Shown here: positions 5,664 through 12,170 of the stretch, piece by piece | Layout of the letters: each line of letters opens with the position of its first letter | How positions within the stretch are numbered: the stretch's first letter is position 1 | Assembly (NCBI GenBank): GCA_031277195.1 | Contig: JAITMU010000016.1 | Coordinates: forward strand, 1 to 12,170 | Source of the DNA: Gallionellaceae bacterium | Lineage (GTDB): Bacteria > Pseudomonadota > Gammaproteobacteria > Burkholderiales > Gallionellaceae | Length of the DNA stretch: 12,170 bases | Direction: 5' to 3' | Program-made: the position numbers and the translations under genes | The notes under the pieces: model-generated | Databases searched by the model: none | The model's input: the letters and a program-made list of their open reading frames with translations, nothing else | Told to the model about the DNA's origin: nothing

Positions 5664-7712
5664 TTATTTCAACATCCCCCTCAAGCCTTCCTCATCCAGC
5701 ACCGGCACGCCCAACGCCCGCGCCTTGTCCAGCTTGCTCCCTGCCTCTTCGCCTGCGACAACATAATCGGTTTTTTTGGACACGCTGCCCGCCACTTTTG
5801 CCCCTTGCGCTTCCAGCAATGTTTTGGCTTCTTCGCGGCTCAGGGTGGGGAGTGTACCAGTCAGCACAAAAATCTTTCCGGAGAGCGGCAAAACTTCCAT
5901 CTTCATGCCTTCGTGTTCTTCCCAGTTTACGCCCGCATCGCGCAGTTGTTGAATCACGTCGCTGTTATGCGGCTCGCCAAAGAAGGCGCGCAGGCTTTGC
6001 GCCACAACAGGGCCGACATCCGGCACCTGTTGCAGACGTTCCTCATCCGCCGCCATCAGCGCATCCAGCGCGCCGAAATGCCGCGCCAGATCCTTCGCCG
6101 TGGCTTCGCCGACGTTGCGAATACCGAGCGCATAAACGAAGCGCGCCAGCGTGGTTTGCTGGCTGTGGCCAATGGCGTCCAGCAGATTTTGCGCCGACTT
6201 TTCGCCCATGCGATCCAGTTCCGCCAGGGTGGCGATTTTCAGCGCGTACAGATCGGCTGGCGTCGTCACGATGTCGCTGTCCACCAGTTGCTCGACCAGC
6301 TTGTCGCCCAGCCCTTCAATGTCCATCGCGCGACGTCCGGCGAAATGCAGCAACGCCTGTTTGCGCTGCGCGGGACAATACAGCCCGCCGGTGCAACGCC
6401 AGTTGGCTTCGCCCTCCTCGCGCACGATATGACTGCCGCACACCGGACATTTTCCGTCCAGTCGTTTGTACAGGTCGAACGGCTCGCCCGCATTGGCGGG
6501 ACGCCGATCCAGCGCCACGCCCACCACTTCGGGGATCACGTCACCGGCGCGGCGCACGATCACGGTGTCGCCGACGCGCACATCCTTGCGCCGCGTTTCG
6601 TCTTCGTTGTGCAAGGTCGCATTGCTCACCGTGGTGCCGCCGACGAACACCGGTTCGAGTTTCGCCACCGGCGTGAGCTTGCCGGTGCGCCCGACTTGAA
6701 TGTCGATTTCGCGCACCACGGTCATTTGTTCTTCCGCCGGATATTTGTGCGCGCACGCCCAGCGCGGTTCGCGAGTGACAAAGCCAAGCTGCGCCTGCAA
6801 AGCCAGGCTGTTCACCTTGTACACCACGCCATCGATGTCGAATGGCAATTCATCGCGCTTTGCCGCGATGCGGCGATGAAATTCGACCAGACCTTGCGCG
6901 CCGCTCACTACGGTGCGCTCGCCATTCACCGGCACGCCCATTTTTTCCAGCGCGTCCAGTGTGGCGCTGTGCGTCGCGGGCGCGACCCAGCCTTGCGTCT
7001 CGCCCAATCCATAGGCGAAGAAGGACAAAGGCCGCTTTGCCGCCAATGCCGGATCAAGCTGACGGATGCTGCCCGCCGCGCCGTTGCGGGGATTCACCAG
7101 CGCCGCCAAACCTTGTTCGCGCTGGGCTTCGTTGTAGCGGTCGAAATCATCACGACGCATGTACACCTCGCCGCGCACTTCCAGCACTGCTGCGTCGCAG
7201 TTTTTCAAGCGCAAGGGAATGCAATGAATCGTGCGCACGTTCTGCGTCACGTCCTCGCCGGTCTCGCCATCGCCGCGCGTGGCGGCTTGCGTCAGCACGC
7301 CGCGCTCGTAACGCAGGCTGATCGCCAGTCCGTCAAACTTCAATTCGCAGGCGTATTCGATCGCGGCGTCCCCGTTTTCCAAACTTCCAGATCCGCTCAA
7401 CTCGCGCCGCACGCGCGCATCAAACGCGATCGCGCCTTCATCGCTGATGTCGGTTTCGGTGCGTATCGACAGCATCGGCACAACGTGGCGCACCGGCGCG
7501 AAGGAATCGAGCGCCTTGCCGCCGACGCGCTGCGTGGGCGAATCTGCCGAGACCAGTTCGGGATGTTCCGCTTCAAGCTGTTGCAATTCGCGAAACAGGC
7601 GGTCGTATTCCGCATCGGGAATCGACGGTTGATCCAGCACATAATACTGGTGATTGTGTTTTTCGATTTCCGCCCGCAGATCAGCGATGCGTGCCGCTGC
7701 GCTCGCCTTCAC
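5664..7712 (-). CDS. ligA: NAD-dependent DNA ligase
   Basis: A complete 682-aa replicative ligase that seals nicks between Okazaki fragments and in repair, using NAD+. Order of parts: N-terminal Ia domain with HNHQYYVLDQP (19-29); the adenylation domain with catalytic Lys125 in CELKFDGLA (122-130); the OB fold with VGRTGKLTPVAKLEPV (340-355); a zinc finger with Cys422, Cys425, Cys440 and Cys446; helix-hairpin-helix repeats from about 455 to 580; and a BRCT domain from about 607 to the end (GKIFVLTGTL...SKKTDYVVAGEEAGSKLDKA). Nothing essential is missing. The start is a GTG at 7712 that overlaps the zipA TGA as GTGA, so translation is probably coupled. A zipA-ligA order is common in beta- and gammaproteobacteria. 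Confidence 0.97.
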   Translation of the reverse strand: MKASAAARIADLRAEIEKHNHQYYVLDQPSIPDAEYDRLFRELQQLEAEHPELVSADSPTQRVGGKALDSFAPVRHVVPMLSIRTETDISDEGAIAFDARVRRELSGSGSLENGDAAIEYACELKFDGLAISLRYERGVLTQAATRGDGETGEDVTQNVRTIHCIPLRLKNCDAAVLEVRGEVYMRRDDFDRYNEAQREQGLAALVNPRNGAAGSIRQLDPALAAKRPLSFFAYGLGETQGWVAPATHSATLDALEKMGVPVNGERTVVSGAQGLVEFHRRIAAKRDELPFDIDGVVYKVNSLALQAQLGFVTREPRWACAHKYPAEEQMTVVREIDIQVGRTGKLTPVAKLEPVFVGGTTVSNATLHNEDETRRKDVRVGDTVIVRRAGDVIPEVVGVALDRRPANAGEPFDLYKRLDGKCPVCGSHIVREEGEANWRCTGGLYCPAQRKQALLHFAGRRAMDIEGLGDKLVEQLVDSDIVTTPADLYALKIATLAELDRMGEKSAQNLLDAIGHSQQTTLARFVYALGIRNVGEATAKDLARHFGALDALMAADEERLQQVPDVGPVVAQSLRAFFGEPHNSDVIQQLRDAGVNWEEHEGMKMEVLPLSGKIFVLTGTLPTLSREEAKTLLEAQGAKVAGSVSKKTDYVVAGEEAGSKLDKARALGVPVLDEEGLRGMLK

Positions 7713-8779
7713 GAAAACAACCTGCGCGCCTGCGCGCTGCCGGGGGCGATTTCGCCGAGCCGCATGCGGTCTTCAATGTCGGCGACCTGCTCGCGAATTT
7801 GCGCGACGCCGGGTTCGCCGAGCGCAACATGATTGTCATCCATCACGTTGGCGCGCAAATCCATCGCAATTTGCCGCGCCAGTACGGCCATTTCCTCAAA
7901 GCGCCGCACCGGCTGCTCCACCCTCGGCACATCCAGCAACAGCGTCAGGCCGTCCACCCAGGTCTGCGCCAGCGTGTGATGCTGGAATGGCGCGTCGTTG
8001 CTGTTGATCAGGCTGAACAGGGTGATTCCGTTGTCGTCGAACAACTGAAAACTGCCGTCCGCCTGCAGCATCATGCCGTGTTCCGCCGCCACGCTCGCCA
8101 CGTCGCCGCCCGCCAGCTTGCGCTCGCCACTCGGCACGATATTGAGGCCGACCAGTTGATCGACCTCGGCGCAGAAATTGTCCAGTGTTTTTGCGCGCGC
8201 AGCGGCGGCGGCCACATCCGGCAACTCCGCATGCGCGTCGGAACGCGCGGCGATGTCGCGCGCCAGATTGCGAAAATCTTCCAGCCGCGCTGCGCTGACC
8301 GCGCCGGAGCGATCCGCCAGTTGCAGCGACAATTTGAAGGACAAATAGGAAAACAGGCTTTCCGGGATCACTTTTTCCCAGACCCCGCTCGCCGCATTCA
8401 TGCCGCAAACATAAATGGTTTTGCCAAAGTCAAAACGCTGTTGCCACAGCGGCGTCAGGGCTTGTGAATTTCTGGGCAGATCAAACGACAACGTGGCGAC
8501 GTAATCCGTGATTTCATCAGGGAACAGCAAAGCGGTATCCGCCGCCGGAGATGCCGTATCTGCCGCAACCGGATCGTCCAGCAGCACATGATCCACGCGC
8601 TCCGTCGAAAACACGTTAACGGCTTCCGATGCTGATTCGGTCAGCGCATCCCCGCGATCCGATTGAAACATCGCATCGAAACGGCGACGGAGGCGACGGC
8701 GCTGCCAGAGGTTGTAAACCAGCACCAGCAGCACAACCGCGGCACCCGCACCCAGCAGACTGATCTGAAATTCACTCAT
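7709..8779 (-). CDS. zipA: Cell division protein ZipA-like
   Basis: A 356-aa membrane-anchored protein expected to tether the FtsZ ring to the inner membrane. Residues 5-24 form one membrane segment with a very short N-terminal tail. An Arg-rich stretch follows (RRRLRRR, 27-33), and then an acidic, Ala-rich linker up to about residue 90. The remainder is the betaproteobacterial ZipA-type region. Its last part, from about 220 (GLNIVPSGERKLAG) through TLLLDVPRVEQPVRRFEEM, corresponds to the FtsZ-binding C-terminal domain, and it ends with the usual RLFS. The ATG at 8779 has GAGGTG upstream and a promoter-like pair before it. Smc, the usual upstream neighbour, is absent. Sequence divergence is normal for this family; position directly before ligA strengthens the call. 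Confidence 0.88.
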   Translation of the reverse strand: MSEFQISLLGAGAAVVLLVLVYNLWQRRRLRRRFDAMFQSDRGDALTESASEAVNVFSTERVDHVLLDDPVAADTASPAADTALLFPDEITDYVATLSFDLPRNSQALTPLWQQRFDFGKTIYVCGMNAASGVWEKVIPESLFSYLSFKLSLQLADRSGAVSAARLEDFRNLARDIAARSDAHAELPDVAAAAARAKTLDNFCAEVDQLVGLNIVPSGERKLAGGDVASVAAEHGMMLQADGSFQLFDDNGITLFSLINSNDAPFQHHTLAQTWVDGLTLLLDVPRVEQPVRRFEEMAVLARQIAMDLRANVMDDNHVALGEPGVAQIREQVADIEDRMRLGEIAPGSAQARRLFS

Positions 8780-8805
8780 TCACGCACCTCGAAAATCGCT
8801 GCAGA

Positions 8806-8834
8806 ATTATCGCAAGCGGGGGTGGAAATGGCAA
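8806..8834 (-). promoter_or_regulatory. Sigma70-type promoter for zipA-ligA-galU-hpt
   Basis: On the minus strand TTGCCA (8829-8834) and GATAAT (8806-8811) are separated by exactly 17 bases. Each differs from the consensus hexamer by one or two bases. Transcription would begin near 8799, about 20 bases before the zipA ATG. No operator-like repeat overlaps it. This was found by eye and has no experimental support. Confidence 0.6.
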
Positions 8835-8887
8835 AAGAACGGGAGGTAGCGCCTCAATTTGAATGCTCCGCCCATGCCATGCCTCTG

Positions 8888-9011
8888 CCGTCATTCCAGC
8901 GGAAGCTGGAATCCAGTCCGTCGAAAAATTCCGGCGCAGCCGGACAACACGATTTTGTCCGCTACGCGGAGCATATGCCTTGCTGGATTCCAGCTTGCGC
9001 TGGAATGACGG
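8888..9011. repeat. 124-base composite repeat with 29-base terminal inverted repeats
   Basis: The arms 8888-8916 and 8983-9011 are reverse complements with one mismatch in 29 bases. Both are of the CCGTCATTCCAGC type, and each folds on itself (TTCCAGC with GCTGGAA). Between them are two more perfect small hairpins, CCGGC/GCCGG (about 8931-8943) and TCCGC/GCGGA (8958-8970). The element lies between the lipoprotein gene and the zipA promoter, so it marks the boundary between two leftward transcription units. It codes for nothing recognisable and looks like a non-autonomous, REP/MITE-type sequence. Confidence 0.85.
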
Positions 9012-9068
9012 AGAAAAAACCATGAGGCACAACATGCTTGGCGTACAAGTTCTCTGCCATCTCCGCCA

Positions 9069-9773
9069 TCACTCCCGCCCCGCATCCTTCTCCGACAACA
9101 ACGCCGGTTGCACCAACGTCACCGCATCGCCGCCCATCTGAATCAACCCGCGCGACAGCAAAAATCGCTGTGCGGCATCAAGGTCAGGCGCGATGCGCGG
9201 CGGATCGTCGAGCAGCAATTCCTGATTGCTCGCCCAGCCCAGCAGCGTGACGCCGCGCCATGCGTTGGCGAACGACTCCGCATCGAGATGTTTCCGCGCC
9301 GCCATCAACGGCATCGCTTTGGCGGGATCCTTCTGCATCTCATCCAGCGCGCGACGCCAGCCCTGCACCAGACCGACCATTTCGCGGTGGCGCGGTCCGA
9401 TGTCTTCATCACGGGCAGCCAGAACGTCGTATTGCTTGCCGGACGCATGCGCGCCATCGGCGTATTCCGCCAGCAACAAAACGATCTTCAAATCGGGAAT
9501 GTCACGGCGCAACAACAGCGCCTCGTCCAGCGTCAGTATCGCGACCTGCACCTTCCGTTCGCGCAACGCCTGCGTCACCTCTGCCGAATTGGCATATCCG
9601 GCCAGTTTCAGATTAACGTCAGCATAGTAGCCCAGTTCATCCGCCAGCCAGATCGGCGCGTCGCTCACCCGCTCGCCGCCGCCGTACATCATGGGCGGCT
9701 GCGGCGTTTTGTCGCAAGCGGCCAGCAGCAATACCAGCATCGCCGCAAAAAATTTCGATTTGATCTTAAACAA
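9069..9773 (-). CDS. Short ABC-type substrate-binding lipoprotein (NMT1/SsuA-like), internally truncated
   Basis: A 234-aa predicted lipoprotein. A signal peptide of about 19 residues ends in a lipobox, LLAAC (16-20), so Cys20 would be lipidated. Asp21 follows, the +2 residue known in E. coli to keep lipoproteins at the inner membrane. Residues about 38-108 (SDAPIWLADELGYYADVNLKL, QVAILTLDEALLL, KIVLLLAEYADGA) match the start of NMT1/SsuA/TauA-like binding proteins. Residues about 114-210 (YDVLAARDEDI, LVQGWRRALD, the ASNQELL segment) match their end. The central 100 or so residues that normally lie between appear to be missing at about residues 109-113. The TTG at 9773 is preferred because GGGGGA precedes it and it gives a normal signal peptide; ATG alternatives are too short. 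It overlaps the nagZ end by 8 bases. No permease or ATPase gene is adjacent. Ligand unknown. Confidence 0.7.
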   Translation of the reverse strand: MFKIKSKFFAAMLVLLLAACDKTPQPPMMYGGGERVSDAPIWLADELGYYADVNLKLAGYANSAEVTQALRERKVQVAILTLDEALLLRRDIPDLKIVLLLAEYADGAHASGKQYDVLAARDEDIGPRHREMVGLVQGWRRALDEMQKDPAKAMPLMAARKHLDAESFANAWRGVTLLGWASNQELLLDDPPRIAPDLDAAQRFLLSRGLIQMGGDAVTLVQPALLSEKDAGRE

Positions 9774-10815
9774 GTGGCAATTCCCCCGTTTCAATGCCGA
9801 TGCCTCCAACGTCACACACCGCCTGCACAAATTCAGCGTCCTCGCGCAAATGCAGCAGCGTCTCGGGATGAGAACGTCCGCGCATCTGCGCCAGCCGCGC
9901 CCGGCTTGTCACCGGCATGTCCCAATGCAAACCCGCCAGCAATTCATCGGCGAGATCGGGGCGATTGCACACCAGCACCATGTCGCAACCCGCATGCAGC
10001 GCCGCTTTCGCGCGCTGCACAATGCCGCCCGCCACCGTCGCGCCTTCCATGCTGAGGTCATCGCTGAAAATGCAGCCCTCGAAACCCATCGCCTCGCGCA
10101 GGATTTTTTTCAGCCAGATTTCGGAGAAGCCCGCCGGTTTGTCATCCACCTTCGGATAAATCACATGCGCGGGCATCACCGCCGTCAAACCAAACCGCAC
10201 CATGCGCTGAAACGGAATCAGGTCGCACAATTCGATGTCGGTATAACTGCGATCATCGACGGGAATTTCCAGATGCGAATCCGCGCGCACAAAACCGTGA
10301 CCGGGAAAATGCTTGCCGACGGTATGCATCCCGCCCTGACGCAATCCGGCCAGCAGCGCATGGGCAAGATCGGCAATCGCATCGGGATCGGAATGGAAAG
10401 CGCGATCACCGATCACCGAACTCGCGCCGTAATCCACGTCCAGCACCGGCGTAAAACTGAAATCCACGCCGTGCGCGCGCAACTCCGAAGCCAGCACATA
10501 CCCCGTTTGGTGCGCGAGGTGCCGCGCCCGCTGCGGATGCGTGTCGTAAATTTTGCCCAGTTCGCGCATCGCCGGAATGCGCGTGAATCCTTCGCGGAAA
10601 CGCTGCACCCGTCCGCCCTCGTGATCGACCGCGATCAGCAACGGCGGCGTGCGCGCAGCATGGATGGCGGCGGTCAGGTCGGCAAGCTGGCACGGCGATT
10701 CGTAGTTGCGCGCAAACAGGATCACACCGCCGACCAGCGGATGGCGCAGCCGCGCTTCGTCCTCTGCGGTCAGCGAGGTTCCGGCAACATCGAGCATGAC
10801 GGGGCCGAGAGTCAT
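9766..10815 (-). CDS. nagZ: Beta-N-acetylglucosaminidase (peptidoglycan recycling)
   Basis: A 349-aa family GH3 single-domain enzyme. It removes GlcNAc from GlcNAc-anhydro-muropeptides in the cytoplasm during cell-wall recycling, and in many bacteria so shapes the signals that induce AmpC. Motifs: AVDHEGGRVQRFREGFTRIP (62-81), FTPVLDVD (121-128), KHFPGHG (168-174) followed by the Asp179-Ser180-His181 acid/base dyad on a mobile loop, and FSDDLSMEGA (250-259) carrying the nucleophile Asp. Length agrees with proteobacterial NagZ, and no export signal is seen. The ATG at 10815 has GAGGAA about 8 bases upstream. A hairpin with a T-run lies between it and acpS, so it may have partly separate expression. 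Its stop overlaps the next gene's start. Confidence 0.96.
   Translation of the reverse strand: MTLGPVMLDVAGTSLTAEDEARLRHPLVGGVILFARNYESPCQLADLTAAIHAARTPPLLIAVDHEGGRVQRFREGFTRIPAMRELGKIYDTHPQRARHLAHQTGYVLASELRAHGVDFSFTPVLDVDYGASSVIGDRAFHSDPDAIADLAHALLAGLRQGGMHTVGKHFPGHGFVRADSHLEIPVDDRSYTDIELCDLIPFQRMVRFGLTAVMPAHVIYPKVDDKPAGFSEIWLKKILREAMGFEGCIFSDDLSMEGATVAGGIVQRAKAALHAGCDMVLVCNRPDLADELLAGLHWDMPVTSRARLAQMRGRSHPETLLHLREDAEFVQAVCDVGGIGIETGELPLV
9781..9787 (-). promoter_or_regulatory. Ribosome binding site supporting a TTG start
   Basis: On the minus strand GGGGGAA ends 7 bases before the TTG at 9773. The next in-frame ATG, 11 codons later, would leave only eight residues before the lipobox Cys, too short for a signal peptide. 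The site lies within the 3' end of nagZ, which suggests coupled translation. Confidence 0.55.
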
Positions 10816-10835
10816 GTCATTTCCTCAATAAAAAA

Positions 10836-10880
10836 ACATCACCGTCATTCCCGCATGCATGTTTTTGGCAGGAATGACGG
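10836..10880 (-). terminator. Terminator-like hairpin between acpS and nagZ
   Basis: On the minus strand CCGTCATTCC (opposite 10871-10880) pairs with GGAATGACGG (opposite 10842-10851). About five bases later a T-run follows, complementary to the As near 10830-10837. The outer stem resembles the CCGTCATTCC ends of the larger repeat at 8888-9011, so it may be a decayed copy of a related repeat that now serves as an attenuator inside the operon. The gap between stem and T-run makes strong intrinsic termination uncertain. Confidence 0.5.
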
Positions 10881-10885
10881 AGCAT

Positions 10886-11272
10886 TCAAACATCGCGCTC
10901 CAGCACCACAAACGCCACCGCCACATCTGCCTCGTCGCTGATGCTCAAGTGGCAACTCGCCACGCCCAGCGCCTTCATGCGCGTCGCCAGCGTGTCATCG
11001 AACACCAGCGTGGGTTTGCCCAGTTCGTCGTGCGTCACCCCCATGCGATGCAGCGCCACTTCTCCGCGCAAACCGGTGCCGAGCGCTTTGGCAAAGGCTT
11101 CCTTGGCGGCAAAGCGTTTCATCAGGTAACGCGCGGGATCGCGGTTGTCGGCGCACTCCGGCATCTCGGCATCCGTCAGCAAACGACGCGCGAAACGCTC
11201 GCCATATTTGCTGTGCAACTCCTGAATGCGCCGATAGGAAACAACGTCGGTGCCGATGCCGAAGATGGTCAT
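10886..11272 (-). CDS. acpS: Holo-[acyl-carrier-protein] synthase
   Basis: A 128-aa phosphopantetheinyl transferase that moves 4'-phosphopantetheine from coenzyme A to a serine of acyl carrier protein, which fatty acid synthesis requires. The N-terminal FGIGTDVV (4-11) contains the magnesium ligand Asp9. The signature RFAAKEAFAKALGTG (53-67) contains the second ligand, Glu58. The C-terminal SCHLSISDEADVAVAFVVLE forms the last strands. Length is typical; the active protein is a trimer with sites between subunits. The ATG at 11272 overlaps the pdxJ stop as ATGA, which implies translational coupling. The order pdxJ-acpS is conserved in many proteobacteria. Confidence 0.96.
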   Translation of the reverse strand: MTIFGIGTDVVSYRRIQELHSKYGERFARRLLTDAEMPECADNRDPARYLMKRFAAKEAFAKALGTGLRGEVALHRMGVTHDELGKPTLVFDDTLATRMKALGVASCHLSISDEADVAVAFVVLERDV

Positions 11273-11985
11273 GGCGTCAGCAGCGCCTTCATTTTTTTCA
11301 CCGCTTCGGCGAGGCCGATGAACACTGCTTCGGCGACGATGGCGTGGCCAATGTTGAGCTCTGCGACATGCGGGATGGCGACGATGGGCTGCACATTGTG
11401 ATAATTCAAACCGTGACCGGCGTTCACTTGCAGACCGATTTCGTTGCCGTAGACCACCGCCTGCCGTACGCGCTCCAATTCATGCTGTCGCATCGGCACG
11501 CTGTCGGCGTCGGCGTATTTGCCGGTATGAATTTCCACCACCGGCGCACCGGCTTTTTTCGCCGCGTCGAGTTGTTTCAGATCGGCGTCGATGAACAGCG
11601 ACACGCGAATCCCCGCCTCCATGCAACGCGCCGTCGCGCGCTGCACCGCGTCGAAATGGCGGATCACATCCAGCCCGCCCTCCGTCGTCAATTCCTCACG
11701 ACGCTCCGGCACCAGGCAAATGTCGTGCGGGCGTATCCGCAGCGCGTTGGCGATCATCTCGTCCGTCACCGCGCATTCCAGATTCATGCGCGTCTGCAAC
11801 ATGCCGCGCAAAATTTCCACGTCCGCATCCTGAATGTGGCGGCGATCCTCGCGCAGATGCAGCGTAATCGCATCCGCGCCCGCCTCCTCGCACACCAGCG
11901 CGGCGCGCACCAGATTCGGATAGCGCGCCCCGCGCGCCTGCCGCAGCGTGGCAACGTGGTCAATGTTCAGGCCGAGTTTGATCAT
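11269..11985 (-). CDS. pdxJ: Pyridoxine 5'-phosphate synthase
   Basis: A 238-aa TIM-barrel enzyme that condenses 1-deoxy-D-xylulose 5-phosphate with 3-amino-2-oxopropyl phosphate to pyridoxine 5'-phosphate, in the DXP-dependent vitamin B6 route. Signatures: LGLNIDHVATLRQARG (4-19), GADAITLHLREDRRHIQ (36-52) with His43, NLECAVTDEM (68-77) with Glu70, LVPERREELTTEGGLDV (91-107), EIHTGKYA (151-158) and NAGHGLNYHN (188-197) with His191. His43, Glu70 and His191 match the E. coli catalytic residues with an offset of two. The ATG at 11985 is chosen because the protein then begins MIKLGLNIDH as in the family; an upstream ATG at 12018 would add 11 residues inside the preceding gene. It shares one base with that gene's TGA (TGATG). 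Confidence 0.96.
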   Translation of the reverse strand: MIKLGLNIDHVATLRQARGARYPNLVRAALVCEEAGADAITLHLREDRRHIQDADVEILRGMLQTRMNLECAVTDEMIANALRIRPHDICLVPERREELTTEGGLDVIRHFDAVQRATARCMEAGIRVSLFIDADLKQLDAAKKAGAPVVEIHTGKYADADSVPMRQHELERVRQAVVYGNEIGLQVNAGHGLNYHNVQPIVAIPHVAELNIGHAIVAEAVFIGLAEAVKKMKALLTP

Positions 11986-12170
11986 CAGGGTTGGCTCTGG
12001 TAATTGAGCGGCATCCACTCGTAACCGCTGCCGCGCTTGGCGATGTGCCCCATGCCGGGGAAAGACAAATGCGCGCCTGCGGCAGTGGCGCCGCTTTTGG
12101 CGATTGCGTCAAATTCACGGATGCGTGAAGCGATGGCGGCTTTGCTGTCGCTGTCGAAATTGACCGCGAC
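11985..12170 (-). CDS. MBL-fold metallohydrolase, C-terminal end (partial)
   Basis: The last 61 codons of a gene that enters from the right edge, ending in a TGA at 11985-11987. The protein segment contains VAVNFDSDSKAA, then an Arg-rich helix (ASRIREFDAIAKSGA), then AGAHLSFPGMGHI and GYEWMPL. The sequence Asp-x-Asp...AxxxR...HLxFPGxGH is the end of a metallo-beta-lactamase-fold hydrolase group, in which the His of the HLxFPG element is a metal ligand. Substrate cannot be told from this fragment. In many betaproteobacteria recO, not this gene, precedes pdxJ. The one-base overlap with pdxJ suggests it is in the same transcript. The family call rests on recalled motif similarity. Confidence 0.65.
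   Translation of the reverse strand, partial: VAVNFDSDSKAAIASRIREFDAIAKSGATAAGAHLSFPGMGHIAKRGSGYEWMPLNYQSQP

Noticed and set aside
4619..7832. Very long open frames on the plus strand (685 and 765 codons) opposite hpt, galU, ligA and zipA
   Set aside because: They are antisense shadows of well-supported genes, caused by GC-rich codon bias. Their translations are Arg/His/Ala-rich and show no recognisable domain.
9691..10941. A 416-codon plus-strand frame opposite nagZ
   Set aside because: It runs through the antisense of nagZ and the intergenic hairpin, and its composition is typical of a shadow frame.
11269..12018. Longer pdxJ starting at 12018
   Set aside because: The extra 11 residues overlap the MBL-fold gene out of frame and are absent from the family, whose proteins begin at the IKLGLNIDH segment.

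Overview
The window reads as a stretch of a betaproteobacterial chromosome. Proteins of the ZipA/LigA, PdxJ/AcpS/NagZ, GalU and Hpt types all look betaproteobacterial, with a Nitrosomonadales/Gallionellaceae flavour. That placement is inferred from protein style and gene order, not from a search. Base composition is moderately GC-rich and even across the window. There are no tRNA, rRNA or CRISPR features and no transposase. Almost all the sequence is coding, and the longest gene-free gap is under 300 bases.

Layout, left to right. (1) The last codons of an aconitase gene (+). (2) A two-gene accessory islet (+, 270-2671): a methyltransferase-glycosyltransferase fusion of 590 aa, then a 198-aa stand-alone methyltransferase that is a close paralogue of the fusion's N-terminal domain. 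This islet lies between two repeat elements (144-237 and 2748-2859). (3) A leftward housekeeping block (-): zipA-ligA-galU-hpt, then mtnP-def. Most junctions overlap by 4 or 8 bases, and a good sigma70-type promoter precedes zipA. (4) A second leftward block (-): an MBL-fold hydrolase (3' end only), pdxJ, acpS, nagZ and a short lipoprotein related to ABC substrate-binding proteins.

How the genes work together. MtnP splits 5'-methylthioinosine (or methylthioadenosine) and Hpt recycles hypoxanthine to IMP, so these neighbours form a purine/methylthio-nucleoside salvage pair. GalU supplies UDP-glucose for the cell surface. ZipA and LigA serve division and replication. PdxJ makes pyridoxine 5'-phosphate, AcpS activates acyl carrier protein and NagZ recycles peptidoglycan. 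The islet probably modifies a surface glycan or glycoprotein.

The most unusual points are these. The fusion's methyltransferase domain has lost the usual SAM-binding glycine motif while its neighbour keeps it. The substrate-binding lipoprotein appears to lack the middle of the normal fold. Four different intergenic inverted-repeat families sit in 12 kb, one of which supplies the stop codon of def. I see no convincing new defence or mobile system; most of the window is ordinary core genome.
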